Of a DNA stretch of 64,000 nucleotides, positions 8,523 through 17,952 are shown piece after piece. A program made the position numbers and the translations under genes. The notes below the pieces were generated by a model. It did no database searches. It had not been told where the DNA came from and saw nothing but the letters and a program-made list of their open reading frames with translations. Position 1 is the stretch's first letter, and the number at the start of each line of letters is the position of its first letter. Origin of the DNA: Planctomycetota bacterium (GTDB lineage: Bacteria > Planctomycetota > Planctomycetia > Pirellulales > Pirellulaceae); assembly GCA_024277285.1 (NCBI GenBank), contig JAJRVM010000284.1, forward strand, positions 1 to 64,000, read 5' to 3'.

Positions 8523-10580
8523 ATGAACCGTTACCGCGTTGTTACCACGTTGATGGCTTTGGGACTCACTTTACCAGTGACGTCCAAGTTGTTAGGCGAT
8601 GAAGGCATGTGGCTGTTCAGCAGTTTGCCGACGAAACATCTGCAGGCGAAGTATGGATTCACTCCAACAGCGGAGTGGACTCGGCATCTGATGCTCGCAA
8701 GTGTTCGATTCAATTCCGGCGGATCGGCCTCGTTCGTCTCAAGTCGCGGATTGGTGCTGACCAACCATCACGTCGGCTCTGGCACGCTCCACAAAATCTC
8801 CACGGCCGAGCGGAACTACTATCGCGACGGGTTCTACGCCAAGTCGCTTGCAGATGAGATTCCAGCTCCCGACCTCGAGTTGAACCAGCTCATTTCGATT
8901 GAGGACGTCACGGAAAAGGTGCAGGCGGCGGTAACGGCCGACATGGACGCGGCGGCGGCCATGGCAGCACGGCGCGCCGTCATGGCGAACATCGAAAAGG
9001 AATCGAAGAGCGGGACGGGCCTACGCAGCGATGTTGTCACGCTTTATGGTGGCGGTCGCTATCACCTGTATTGCTACAAGAAGTACACGGATGTTCGCTT
9101 GGTTTGGGCGCCCGAGGCCGCCATCGCTTTTTTTGGAGGCGATGCGGACAACTTTGAATACCCGCGTTACGATCTGGACGCGTGCATTTTCCGCGTTTAT
9201 GAAGACGGTAAGCCGGCAGAAACGAAACATTTCCTGAAGTGGTCGACCGGCGGTGTCAAAGAGAGTGAGCTGGTGTTTGTTTCAGGTAATCCGGGGCGCA
9301 CGAACCGAATATCGACGGCAGCCGAGTTGCGTTACATGCGCGATCTGGCTTTGCCCTACCGGCTTAACGCCATTCGGCGCCGTGAAATACTGTTGCAACA
9401 GTACGGTTTGAAGAGCCCCGAAAAGGAACGGCGCGCCCATAACGAGTTGTTCGGTGTACAGAATGCGCGCAAAGCCATAACCGGCATGCTGCAAGGATTA
9501 CAAGATCCTACGTTTCTCAAACGCAAGAGAGAGGCCGAGCAGCAGTTGATCGCGGTGGTCAAGAAGGACCCGAAGTTGGCCCAATATGTGGAAGCGTGGC
9601 GGACGATTGAACAGTTGCAGGAACGGAAAAAGGAACTACTTGGTCAAGCCGCCTCCTTGAATGTCGGGCTCTTTCGAAAGGCGCAGACGTTGGTGCGAAT
9701 GGCCACCGAAGACCAGAAACCAAGTGCGGAACGATTGCGCGAGTATCGTGATTCGGCCCGTGAGTCGCTCTTGCAGCAGCTCTTCTCGCCCGCGCCCATC
9801 TACAAGGACCTGGAGCAGGTCAAAATGGCGGACCTGCTGGCGTTTATGATGGAACAGCGCGGTGGCGACGATCCGTTGGTGAAGAAAGTGATGAGGGACA
9901 AGAGTCCCATCGATCTGGCGGCGGAATGCGTCCAGGGTACGCACTTGGACGATGTTGCGGTTCGACGCAAGCTTGCCGATGGAGGTGCCGATGCCATCGC
10001 GGTCAGCGACGATCCCATGATTCGGCTCGCCCGATTGATCGATGCAGACGCGCGCGCCGTTCGGAAGACGCAAGATGAGATTCAGGAACAAGAGCGGCAA
10101 GCCTATTCGCAAATTGCCGATGCGGTTTTTGCGACCGAAGGAACAACGACCTATCCCGACGCGACATTCACGTTGCGTCTGGCGTTTGGTGTCGTGAAGG
10201 GCTACGAGCAAGCGGGCGAGACGATTCCGCCGTGGACGACCTTTGGCGGTGCGTTTGAACATGAGCAGGTGCACGCCGGCCTGGAGCCTTGGAAGCTGCC
10301 GACGCGCTGGCATCAACGAAAGGCACAGCTGGACTTGAAGACGCAGTTCAACTTCGTCTGTACCGCCGACATCATTGGTGGCAATTCGGGAAGCCCCGTG
10401 GTCAATCGCGATCTGGAACTGGTCGGCCTGATCTTCGATGGCAATATTCAATCGCTTTCAGGCGACTTTCGCTATGACAGCAAAATCGATCGAGCGGTTT
10501 CGGTCAGCTCCAACGGGATCATCACGGCCCTCAAACAACTGTACGACGCGGATCGGTTGGTGAAAGAACTCGGTAAGTGA
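8523..10580 (+). CDS. S46 family dipeptidyl-peptidase
   Basis: 685 residues from the ATG at 8523, chosen over the TTG at 8493 because GAAGGG lies 12 bases upstream and a signal peptide then starts at once (MNRYRVVTTLMALGLTL). The chymotrypsin-like fold shows the S46 motif TNHHVGSG with the catalytic histidine in the H82-H83 pair, and the nucleophile S622 in GGNSGSPV. A helical domain lies between the two barrels. S46 enzymes (DPP7, DPP11) remove dipeptides from the N-terminus of peptides in the periplasm. The residue that sets Asp/Glu or hydrophobic preference was not determined. The gene stands alone and converges with a small secreted-protein gene. About 10-20 residues shorter than typical DPP7. 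Confidence 0.93.
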   Translation: MNRYRVVTTLMALGLTLPVTSKLLGDEGMWLFSSLPTKHLQAKYGFTPTAEWTRHLMLASVRFNSGGSASFVSSRGLVLTNHHVGSGTLHKISTAERNYYRDGFYAKSLADEIPAPDLELNQLISIEDVTEKVQAAVTADMDAAAAMAARRAVMANIEKESKSGTGLRSDVVTLYGGGRYHLYCYKKYTDVRLVWAPEAAIAFFGGDADNFEYPRYDLDACIFRVYEDGKPAETKHFLKWSTGGVKESELVFVSGNPGRTNRISTAAELRYMRDLALPYRLNAIRRREILLQQYGLKSPEKERRAHNELFGVQNARKAITGMLQGLQDPTFLKRKREAEQQLIAVVKKDPKLAQYVEAWRTIEQLQERKKELLGQAASLNVGLFRKAQTLVRMATEDQKPSAERLREYRDSARESLLQQLFSPAPIYKDLEQVKMADLLAFMMEQRGGDDPLVKKVMRDKSPIDLAAECVQGTHLDDVAVRRKLADGGADAIAVSDDPMIRLARLIDADARAVRKTQDEIQEQERQAYSQIADAVFATEGTTTYPDATFTLRLAFGVVKGYEQAGETIPPWTTFGGAFEHEQVHAGLEPWKLPTRWHQRKAQLDLKTQFNFVCTADIIGGNSGSPVVNRDLELVGLIFDGNIQSLSGDFRYDSKIDRAVSVSSNGIITALKQLYDADRLVKELGK

Positions 10581-10644
10581 GCACTCCGAACGTTGGGCTG
10601 CAACGCGAAGCCCCGAGGGCGGACGGCCTCCATGCGCGCGGTGA

Positions 10645-10929
10645 CTACTTTTTCGACCGTTGGATGTAGTTTTCGTAATAGCCGGATGAACGCCGGTAGT
10701 GGCGGCGTGGTCGGGCGCCGAACCATCCATACGCATAGGCCTGAGTGCGCACCTCATAGCCACGGCCAGGATAATACGAGTGCCCTTTGGAGGTCCGCGC
10801 TGGCGCGCGCAAGATCAAATAGGATGGCACGGGCTGACCCGAAGACACGGGTTGGCCAGCCGATGCAGTTGGGAGTGTCCAGACGGTGACTGTCAGGGTA
10901 ATGAAGACGATAGCGGCAAGCTGTTTCAT
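10645..10929 (-). CDS. Small secreted protein, function unknown
   Basis: 94 residues from the ATG at 10929; the longer frame to 11037 adds 36 residues with no features ahead of a clean signal peptide (MKQLAAIVFITLTVTVWTL). The mature part is rich in Tyr, Arg, Gly and Ser (SYYPGRGYEVRTQAYAYGWFG, ending RSSGYYENYIQRSKK). No family is recognised. Similar short Tyr/Arg-rich exported proteins are common in planctomycetes. The ribosome binding site is weak. Confidence 0.6.
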   Translation of the reverse strand: MKQLAAIVFITLTVTVWTLPTASAGQPVSSGQPVPSYLILRAPARTSKGHSYYPGRGYEVRTQAYAYGWFGARPRRHYRRSSGYYENYIQRSKK

Positions 10930-11073
10930 GGTGATCGATCCGTGGCGAGTGTTCCGGTACGCGTCATCATCTGCATCGGCTTGATACCGCGTCGGAAGCA
11001 TCGAAACTGGCCGATCGCAGGTCCGACCATTGCCCATCGTGGGAGATTGTACAACTCAATCGGAATACAACGG

Positions 11074-11961
11074 TTAATCGCTCCCTTTCGACACGTCTTG
11101 CAGCCGTTGGCCGATTGCGTAGATTTCCTCGGCGTCGAGCAGTTGGTCGTTGGCTTCAAACAACTTCCGAATTGCCGCCTTGTGGATTTTCATCTTGAGT
11201 CCACCAACGCCGATCGCGCCGTAGCACGTCTTGCCGTCACGCTCGATTCCCGCGTCAAACGGCTCAATCGGCGCGATCCCCACCGGCGGCACGGCGTTCA
11301 AGTCAATGGCGACGAGCATCTCTTGGGTATGCTGCCACGCGGCGTGCCCCACCAACTCAATTCCCGCAGCCCCGGCCGCAATCACAATCTGCGAACCGCG
11401 CAGCGACTCGGCGACCTCCGATGAGGTTGCCGTGGCGCAGGCCGTAAGGTTAGCCTCGGGGTAACGTGCGCCAATCCGTTCGCACACTCCTTCCGCTCGT
11501 TCCAGCCGTCGCGAAGCCACTCGAACCGTTGCTCCAGAGTTCGCAAGTAACCTCACGGCGCGTTGCCCAACCGGTCCGGTTGCGCCGAGTACCGTTGCGG
11601 TGCTGTCAGCAAGCGGAACGTGTTGTGCCGCTTTGAGCACCGCGGCCGCCGCCGTCGTGTTGGCGCCATTGGCGTCGAATAGTACCGAAACTCGCATTGG
11701 CCCAAAGAAACACTCGACCACCTTCTGTAAGACTGTTTCTGCAGCGGCCACGTTGGAGCCGCCAATAAATAGGGCGGTATGCCGCAAGTTGTCGCCCCCA
11801 CGCGTGAACATTGCTCCATGCACAAGATCGCGCACCTGGTGCGGTTCGACATTCTGGTGTCGTAGCAACTGATCGACGCCAGCGTCGACGGCAACGACGG
11901 CATCAAAAACGCTTGCTTGAGAATCGACATCCAACTGAATCAATATCGACGCTTTGGCCAT
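11074..11961 (-). CDS. mtdB: NAD(P)-dependent methylene-tetrahydromethanopterin dehydrogenase
   Basis: 295 residues, the normal length for MtdB. The N-terminal domain handles the pterin substrate; the C-terminal Rossmann fold has TVLGATGPVGQRAVRLL near residue 143 and VASRRLERAEG after it. The conserved AIDLNAVPPVGI segment matches the family. The enzyme oxidises methylene-H4MPT to methenyl-H4MPT with NAD(P), the step after Fae in the H4MPT C1 pathway known from methylotrophs and planctomycetes. It lies 112 bases downstream of fae on the same strand, so the two are probably one transcript. Mch and the formyltransferase/hydrolase complex are not in the window. Ribosome binding site is weak (GGGCGG). 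Confidence 0.9.
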   Translation of the reverse strand: MAKASILIQLDVDSQASVFDAVVAVDAGVDQLLRHQNVEPHQVRDLVHGAMFTRGGDNLRHTALFIGGSNVAAAETVLQKVVECFFGPMRVSVLFDANGANTTAAAAVLKAAQHVPLADSTATVLGATGPVGQRAVRLLANSGATVRVASRRLERAEGVCERIGARYPEANLTACATATSSEVAESLRGSQIVIAAGAAGIELVGHAAWQHTQEMLVAIDLNAVPPVGIAPIEPFDAGIERDGKTCYGAIGVGGLKMKIHKAAIRKLFEANDQLLDAEEIYAIGQRLQDVSKGSD

Positions 11962-12073
11962 CGCGCGAACCGCCCTATGATTGAACGATCGCCCATCGCC
12001 TCAACGGGCGAGGCGATGGGCGATAAGGTTTCAAATAGACTGCAAGATGAATTGCAACGTCGTGGAGCAGCTG

Positions 12074-12571
12074 CTAGAAGCCCTTGAAGGGATGTTCGGC
12101 GCTGTCCTTTCCCGAAACGACTTCTTGGACACTCGGCTTGTTTCCCATCGCATTGACGATGGAGAGCTTTGTGGCTTCGTAGTTATAATCGTAGATCTTC
12201 TTGTTATCTTCTGCCGATGGCGCAATGAACACGCCACAGACGATCACCAAGTCTTCGCACTGATCTTGAGGGATCACACCGTCGGCGACTGAATCAGCAA
12301 CCGCTTTGGCCACTGCGGCTTGGGCCGGACCGAACATCTGTACGGCCTGCTTCATGCCTTTGATGGTTACCTTCGTAACCAGGACGGTCGACGGTTTTAC
12401 GGCCAGGTTGGGTGTCAAGACCGCAAGCAGATTCGTGTGACCAGCACTTTGCCGAGCCAGCGCGTTTGCAAATGCATTACCGACCGGCCCGTCCTTGCTA
12501 CCAATCATCAGGTCGATATGAGCAATTTCGTCGCCTTCGCCTACCAAGCCTTCGCCAATGTACATCGACAT
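12074..12571 (-). CDS. fae: Formaldehyde-activating enzyme
   Basis: 165 residues from ATG 12571, which has GGAG nine bases upstream; the frame runs 18 codons further back without support. It begins MSMYIGEGLVGEGDEIAHIDLMIG, in which the histidine of AHID is the conserved catalytic residue of Fae. Further family signatures are NLLAVLTPNLAVKPST and the C-terminal YNYEATK. Fae condenses formaldehyde with tetrahydromethanopterin, making methylene-H4MPT for MtdB encoded just downstream. In planctomycetes this is thought to serve formaldehyde detoxification or C1 oxidation. Length and ends match the stand-alone enzyme, not the Fae-Hps fusion of archaea. Confidence 0.95.
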   Translation of the reverse strand: MSMYIGEGLVGEGDEIAHIDLMIGSKDGPVGNAFANALARQSAGHTNLLAVLTPNLAVKPSTVLVTKVTIKGMKQAVQMFGPAQAAVAKAVADSVADGVIPQDQCEDLVIVCGVFIAPSAEDNKKIYDYNYEATKLSIVNAMGNKPSVQEVVSGKDSAEHPFKGF

Positions 12572-13297
12572 AGTTCTTTCTCCATCTTTGCTGCTCGCCT
12601 CACCGGACCGTCGTCCGCCCCGCACAACGTTCTTCTAACGTCTCCAAGCTGACTCGCCATCGTACTGGGATTGGAAGAACATCGCTCGTCGGTCGGGACG
12701 CCGAAACTACAAGACGCCGTAAACTCCAGAATTGACTGAGAACGAGCCAAGAAACCTAACAACGAATCATGCCTGCACCGAACCGTTCGATGCTTCGCGC
12801 ACGTCTTCGCTCTATTCTTACGCTAAATTCTCCATGCTTCAGAACTCGGCTTCGCACCTGTTTTCCAAGTGAAACGCACCTTTCCCCGGGGCGAGTCCGG
12901 GCGAGGAATTGGGCCGAGTGGCGCCGAGTTACCGTCCTAAGGTGCTGCGCAACAACAAGTTACCCTATTGCTTTCGTATTGGTCCCGCAAGCGATAAGTA
13001 CTGTCAATTTGCTGCGGCAACCTACGGTGGCAGCATGCCTAAGCCGCGAACTTAGCAGACCTAGCAGCAAATGCAACCGCACGCGGTGGAGAAAGGACGT
13101 TAGTCGCTGCGGCAGCGAGTCGCGTGAGCGAAGAGTGGAAAGGGGGCGGAAAGGTACTTGTGCACGGCTTACGGCCGTGAACAGTTACTCTTAATCTCAA
13201 TCGTACTCCTAATCCGTTCCCGGCTCTTGGCCGTGAACGGCTACGGAAATACGTTCTCCTTCTATAGCGACCGTCGTGGTCATGCCTGGTGCGACTT
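12572..13297. other. Divergent intergenic region with repeated motif
   Basis: 726 bases between fae and the ATP-grasp gene. No gene is supported. Two copies of a dispersed motif, CCGTGAACAGTTAC (13175-13188) and CCGTGAACGGCTAC (13231-13244), lie close to the ATP-grasp start, the second following CCGTTC so that an imperfect hairpin is possible. No tRNA or T-run terminator was seen. Confidence 0.5.
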
Positions 13298-14470
13298 ATG
13301 GCAGATAGCATCTTTATTGCAGGTGCAACGGCACGTAGTGCCGCCGAGTCGGCGCGGCGCGCGGGCTGGCGAGTTACTGCTACCGACTTGTTCTGCGATC
13401 GAGATCTGCAGGCCTGCGCGACCGTTCACCGCGTAAGCGACTATCCCCACGACATCGTGAAGATTGCCTCGAAGCTATCGCCCAGACCGTGGCTCTACAC
13501 GGGTGGCCTCGAGAACTGGCCACAGAGTGTTGCCGCTATCTCGCGCTGCCACTCGTTGCGTGGTAATCCGCCGCCCGTCTTGTGCGGCGTTCGCGACCCC
13601 TGGATACTGCAACGCGTGTTGCGCAGCGCAGGCCTTGCTTCTCCCGGACTGTGCGACGAACCACCAACCGATGTCGACGCGGATGCGCGATGGCTGTGCA
13701 AACCACGCAGTAGCAGTGGTGGAATGGGTATTCGGATCTGGTCGCCGCGTGCCGAAAATCGATTGCCAGGCACGCCATCTGCGGTCAACGTTGCGCCGCA
13801 CGAGTCGTTCTATTTTCAACGCTATGTGCGTGGTACGTCCTACGGTGCGGTATATCTCGCAGCTGGCAACACCGCCAAGTTGATGGGTGTCGCGCGCCAA
13901 CTTGTCGGCTGCCGTTGGGCGGGGGCATCCCGTTTTCACTTCGTTGGCGCCATCGGACCGGTCGTGCTGGCTCCACATTGGATGGACCAGTATCAGCGCA
14001 TTGGCCAACAGTTGGCCAGTCTATTTGATCTGCATGGGCTCTTTGGTGTTGATACGATTATCTCGCAACAACGTGTCTGGACAATCGAAGTAAATCCACG
14101 CTTCACGGCGTCGGTCGAGTTACACGAGCGCGCGACCGGATGGTGTGCGTTCAACGACCATATGCGGGCTTGTGAAGAAGGTCGGCTCCCCACCGAATCG
14201 TTGCCAGAGCCTTGTGGCTTGCACGCGAAGGCAATCATTTACGCCCCACGCGATGGCGAAGTCGACGACGCTTTTTGCGGCTGGATCGATGCGCAAAACA
14301 GGCAAACGCGGCACGCCCGTTTGGCTGACCTGCCCGCTTCAGGTTTGCGCATCACGATGGGAGCTCCGTTGCTGACCGTGTTCGCGCAGGGTGACTGCAT
14401 GACCGACACATATCGTCGCCTGCGCGTCCGTGCGCAAACCGTCAAACGTCAGTTCACAAGAGCCGTGTGA
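13298..14470 (+). CDS. ATP-grasp enzyme next to the C1 genes
   Basis: 390 residues from ATG 13298; a GTG three codons earlier is possible and neither has a clear ribosome binding site. The N-terminal domain starts IFIAGATARSAAESARRAG, a dinucleotide-like fold common before ATP-grasp domains. WLCKPRSSSGGMGIRIW gives the ATP-binding lysine and flexible loop, and the metal-binding end is WTIEVNPRFTAS. ATP-grasp enzymes join a carboxylate to an amine or thiol. Genes of this type occur in the archaeal-like C1 clusters of methylotrophs, where a role in methanopterin cofactor synthesis has been suggested, so a ligase acting on the cofactor is the best guess. It is divergent from fae/mtdB. A C-terminal beta domain of about 80 residues follows the grasp fold. 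Confidence 0.8.
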   Translation: MADSIFIAGATARSAAESARRAGWRVTATDLFCDRDLQACATVHRVSDYPHDIVKIASKLSPRPWLYTGGLENWPQSVAAISRCHSLRGNPPPVLCGVRDPWILQRVLRSAGLASPGLCDEPPTDVDADARWLCKPRSSSGGMGIRIWSPRAENRLPGTPSAVNVAPHESFYFQRYVRGTSYGAVYLAAGNTAKLMGVARQLVGCRWAGASRFHFVGAIGPVVLAPHWMDQYQRIGQQLASLFDLHGLFGVDTIISQQRVWTIEVNPRFTASVELHERATGWCAFNDHMRACEEGRLPTESLPEPCGLHAKAIIYAPRDGEVDDAFCGWIDAQNRQTRHARLADLPASGLRITMGAPLLTVFAQGDCMTDTYRRLRVRAQTVKRQFTRAV

Positions 14471-14523
14471 TGCCCCGTGGAGTTGCGATGAAGAATCGGA
14501 AGCGGCGTGAACGGCAGCGGTTA

Positions 14524-15333
14524 CTATACGCCACTGAAGGCGCTGAACGCCCCGTCGATCGGAATCACGGTCCCGGAGACAAACGCGGACTCGTCACTCA
14601 CCAGCCACAGCAAAGCGCTGAGCAGATCCTCGGGTTTGCCCCAGCGATTGGCCGGTGTGTGATCCAATATCGTTCTCCCTCGCTCCGTCGGCTCGCCCGT
14701 ATCCTTGTCTTTCAGCAGAAATTCATTTTGTTGAGTGAGGAAAAAACCGGGCGCAATTGCGTTGACACGGATCTTGGTGCTGTATTGCTGGGCCATGTGG
14801 ACGGCAAACCACTGCGTGAAGTTGGCGATTGCGGCCTTGGCCGCCGAATAGGCGACGATTTTCGTCAACGGACGAATGCCCGCCATCGAGGCGATATTGA
14901 TGACCACGCCCTTCTTCTTTTCGATCATGTCGGGGACGAAAACCTGGCTAGGGAGAATCGTACCAATGCAGTTCAAATTGAAGACCCACTGAATCGATTC
15001 GGCGGGGATATCAAAAAAGGACAGCTCGGGACTGACCGTCGCATCCTTCTTGTTGCCCCCCGCTCCGTTGATCAAGATATCGATTTTCCCGAGTTCGCGG
15101 TGGACCGTCGCCGCAGCCTCGATCAGGCTCGTTTTTTCCAGCACGTTAGCCTTTACGGCGATCGCCGAACCACCTTGTTCTTGGATCTGCTGCGTCACCT
15201 CCCGTGCCGCCTCTTCGCTCAAGTCAAGCACTGCAACCTGCGCGCCTTGGGCGGCCAACGCCCGGCACATTGCTCCGCACAATACGCCGCCACCACCGGT
15301 GACCGCAGCTACCTTGCCTTTCAAGCTCGACAT
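14524..15333 (-). CDS. SDR family oxidoreductase, mannonate-oxidoreductase-like
   Basis: 269 residues from ATG 15333, with AGGAG upstream; the frame extends back 59 codons without support. Classical short-chain dehydrogenase: cofactor motif AAVTGGGGVLCGAMC near residue 10, NGAGG, an active-site serine in INIASMAG and the YSAAK catalytic Tyr-Lys pair. The insertion with FFLTQQNEFLL resembles SDRs annotated as D-mannonate oxidoreductase (fructuronate reductase), which act in hexuronate breakdown. Substrate assignment is inference. It ends 53 bases from the convergent ATP-grasp gene, and lies 192 bases downstream of the acyltransferase gene. Confidence 0.85.
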   Translation of the reverse strand: MSSLKGKVAAVTGGGGVLCGAMCRALAAQGAQVAVLDLSEEAAREVTQQIQEQGGSAIAVKANVLEKTSLIEAAATVHRELGKIDILINGAGGNKKDATVSPELSFFDIPAESIQWVFNLNCIGTILPSQVFVPDMIEKKKGVVINIASMAGIRPLTKIVAYSAAKAAIANFTQWFAVHMAQQYSTKIRVNAIAPGFFLTQQNEFLLKDKDTGEPTERGRTILDHTPANRWGKPEDLLSALLWLVSDESAFVSGTVIPIDGAFSAFSGV

Positions 15334-15525
15334 CTTCGCTTCTCCTGCATTCACGCGCTCAGTTGGCTCTGCAACTCGTTCGGTTGCTGTGTCATCGCCC
15401 CCGATGGCGATCAAACTCCAAAGATACCACTGATCCACGAGCACGGAAAGACGCCCTGGCCGGTGGCCGCCGGGTTGGCCACGCGGATCGATGACGTTTG
15501 CCAATTGCAAGCGACGTCCGCGATT

Positions 15526-16311
15526 TTACGAGCCGTCTTGCCGGGCTGACGGTTCGGTGTCATCCGGTTTCCATTTTCGGCCAGCTAGTTCTGGCTCGAA
15601 GTCGTCACGCCCAGCCAGTTTGGCAATGGCGCTAACACATTCGATCAGCAGTTTGCGTACCAATGCATGGTCTTTCTCCTGGCCATAATAAGGCGAAAGA
15701 TCGATCGGTTGACCGTACCGCACTACCGTTCTGGCACGCATCAAGAATGGGCTCCATGTCGTGCCACCGTAGGGAGCGTCCTCGATATAACATGGGACGA
15801 TGGGGGCGTGTCCCTTCAAAGCCACAACGATCGCGCCAGGACGCACGGGGCCCATGAACTTGTCCGTCGTGTTGATTCTTCCTTCGGGCAACATGCCGAC
15901 CATGCCTCCTTCGGTGACCAACCGAATGGCCGATTTGGTCGACGCGGTGTCGATTCCGCCACGGTTGACCGGTATCACTTCGGGAATCCGCAAGAAGAAG
16001 CCCAGCACCGGCTGTTCGCAGAATTCGCGTGCCACCATCCAATGTATGACGCGGCGGACGGCGATCTGAACGAAAAACGGATCGATGCTGCTACGGTGAT
16101 TGCAGATAATAACCGCATTCCCCCGGTCGCCGATCGGGAATGTCCCTTCGATGCGAGTGCGCCAGAAGATGCGCGTCAGGAATTTGGCAGCGAGCCAAAA
16201 AAACGTCTGTGACGCCGTGTAATGAGTCGACCGCACAATCCAGATGAACCAGACGGTCACCACCACCAGTAGGAGTCCAAGAATTGACAGAACGAATTGC
16301 CAATAGCCCAT
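15526..16311 (-). CDS. plsC: 1-acyl-sn-glycerol-3-phosphate acyltransferase family protein
   Basis: 261 residues from ATG 16311; the longer frame would need a TTG at 16359. One membrane helix at the N-terminus (FVLSILGLLLVVVTVWFIW) is followed by the acyltransferase motifs: NHRSSID (NHxxxxD), and LPEGRINTTD for phosphate binding. The family transfers an acyl chain from acyl-CoA or acyl-ACP to lysophosphatidic acid or a similar lysolipid at the inner membrane face. It could also act on another lipid. GGAA lies upstream of the start. No other lipid genes are adjacent. Confidence 0.87.
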   Translation of the reverse strand: MGYWQFVLSILGLLLVVVTVWFIWIVRSTHYTASQTFFWLAAKFLTRIFWRTRIEGTFPIGDRGNAVIICNHRSSIDPFFVQIAVRRVIHWMVAREFCEQPVLGFFLRIPEVIPVNRGGIDTASTKSAIRLVTEGGMVGMLPEGRINTTDKFMGPVRPGAIVVALKGHAPIVPCYIEDAPYGGTTWSPFLMRARTVVRYGQPIDLSPYYGQEKDHALVRKLLIECVSAIAKLAGRDDFEPELAGRKWKPDDTEPSARQDGS

Positions 16312-16680
16312 AGCATCTGATTCCGTGCGAATAAAGGCCTTGTATTGTATGAACGCCAAAGGCCAGGCGTCGGTAAACCAAAAAACGTCGGGCCATGCCG
16401 CCGTCGTTCGATGCGTGGCCAGGGATAGGCGAAAGTCGATGAGACTTACGATACGATTCCGTCGCTAAGGATCGCGAACGCCCGCATGGTCAAGAATACG
16501 GTTGGTCAAGAACACTGCGGCACGACCGTCCCCGGGTGTGACAAGTGTACGCATCCACCTAGAATCTTAGCAGTTAGCGGAGCACGACGCGATGGGACCT
16601 GACGGTCGTGCAACGCACCGTCGTTATGCCACTGGCCAATAGCGCGCACACCTACGGGCCGGATCAGAGATCGCTGTTTT
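16312..16680. other. Divergent intergenic region, no gene seen
   Basis: 369 bases between the acyltransferase and the phosphoesterase. Nothing beyond expected promoter space was recognised; short frames have no family features. Confidence 0.5.
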
Positions 16681-17232
16681 ATGCCCCAAAAAGACCACCG
16701 CCAATCGCCTCCACAAGCGGAGCCGCACAAGACCGCACAAAAAAATCGCTTGCTGGGCGTTGTGAGCGACACGCACGGACAGCTGGCGTGTACGCGCAAG
16801 GCGGCACGCATGCTCGATAGCCTGGATGTCGATGTCGTGTTGCATTGCGGCGACATCGGATCTGCGGAAATACCGCTGCTGTTGCAAGCCTGGCGAACGC
16901 ATTACGTGCTCGGAAATGTGGATCGGCCGAGCGCGCAAATGCTGGCCGCTATTGAGGCGGCCAGCGGTGTTTTTCATGGGCGTTTTGGCTCGCTCGCTGC
17001 GGCTGGACGGCAGATCGCATTTCTTCACGGTGACGATGTTAGCCGGTTGGACCGCGAAATCGCGAGTGGGAAATGGGATCTCCTTTGCCACGGTCATACC
17101 CATAAGGCAAAGCTTTATAAGCAAGGTGAAACGCTGGTGCTAAATCCCGGCGCGATGCAGCGCGCCTGGCCGCCGTCGATTGCGGTTGTGGAATTGGAGC
17201 TCCTGCGGGTAACCTTGATTCCGATGGAATGA
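16681..17232 (+). CDS. YfcE-type metallophosphoesterase
   Basis: 183 residues. It has the calcineurin-like metal ligands in order: VVSDTHG, HCGDIG, GNVDRP and CHGHTH, then NPGAM. Length and spacing match the YfcE/MJ0936 group of small phosphodiesterases that use two Mn or Ni ions. The natural substrate of that group is unsettled. The first 20 residues are basic and polar with no family similarity, so translation may start further in (for example a later codon near KNRLLGVVSDTHG); no ribosome binding site decides it. Unlinked to its neighbours. Confidence 0.85.
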   Translation: MPQKDHRQSPPQAEPHKTAQKNRLLGVVSDTHGQLACTRKAARMLDSLDVDVVLHCGDIGSAEIPLLLQAWRTHYVLGNVDRPSAQMLAAIEAASGVFHGRFGSLAAAGRQIAFLHGDDVSRLDREIASGKWDLLCHGHTHKAKLYKQGETLVLNPGAMQRAWPPSIAVVELELLRVTLIPME

Positions 17233-17440
17233 TCCTAATGCGTTTCTGCACGTGTCACGTTGCGCCGAATCTATCGGTCGGTAAAACTATGCTACGCTGG
17301 CCGGCGTGGCGAACGCCGAGATTGGCGCGAGAATGCTGGCGCGCAGCACCGGTTATGGGGATCGTAACGAAAGGAATGACGGCGGCCTAAAGGCTTCCTC
17401 TGTGCTATGTTTTAGCAGGGGATCGCACAAGGAAATCGCT

Positions 17441-17836
17441 ATGAGCAGAGCACACATTCTAATCGTTGAGGACTCATTTGTCGTTGCCAGGAGGTTGCAA
17501 TTAAGCCTCGAACGAGCTGGTTTCTCGGTCGATACGGCGCGCAACGGCCGCGAAGCTTGCACCAAGTCCCAACGCAAACAGTTTGACGTGGTGGTGACTG
17601 ACGAACGCATGCCGATCATGTCGGGACGGGAACTCTGCCACACTTTGCGAGCCGACTCTCGTTATGCCGATACGCCCATCATATTCTTGACCGCCAATCC
17701 TGACGATTTGGACACGGACGAACTCCATGGCGAGTTGGGAGTCGTTGCGATCTTTGAAAAACCGTTCCATCCCGAGGCGATCTTGCACCTGATCGAAAAC
17801 GAAGTGCTGGCCGCGCGCACCGTGCAACGGCGCTGA
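17441..17836 (+). CDS. Stand-alone response regulator receiver protein
   Basis: 131 residues from ATG 17441, with AAGGAA upstream; the longer frame to 17306 is not supported. A single CheY-like domain: acidic pair in LIVEDS, phosphoacceptor D54 in VVTDERMP, the switch Thr in FLTANP and K107 in FEKPF. No output domain. Such proteins pass phosphate in relays or bind targets directly. No kinase is adjacent; the hybrid kinase at 3144 lacks an Hpt domain, so a direct pairing is speculative. Confidence 0.9.
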   Translation: MSRAHILIVEDSFVVARRLQLSLERAGFSVDTARNGREACTKSQRKQFDVVVTDERMPIMSGRELCHTLRADSRYADTPIIFLTANPDDLDTDELHGELGVVAIFEKPFHPEAILHLIENEVLAARTVQRR

Positions 17837-17952
17837 GCTGCGGCCTGTTCGGGACGAGTGCCGGTTCGGGACGCGCTGTAGCTGGCCAGTCCATGGCCCT
17901 CTCGGGGCAACGTCCGGACAGTGGCCTGATAACGTACTTCCAAGACGATAAG

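Noticed and set aside
14467..15549. 360-codon plus-strand frame
   Set aside because: It is antisense to the SDR gene, which has clear motifs; the frame is a shadow.
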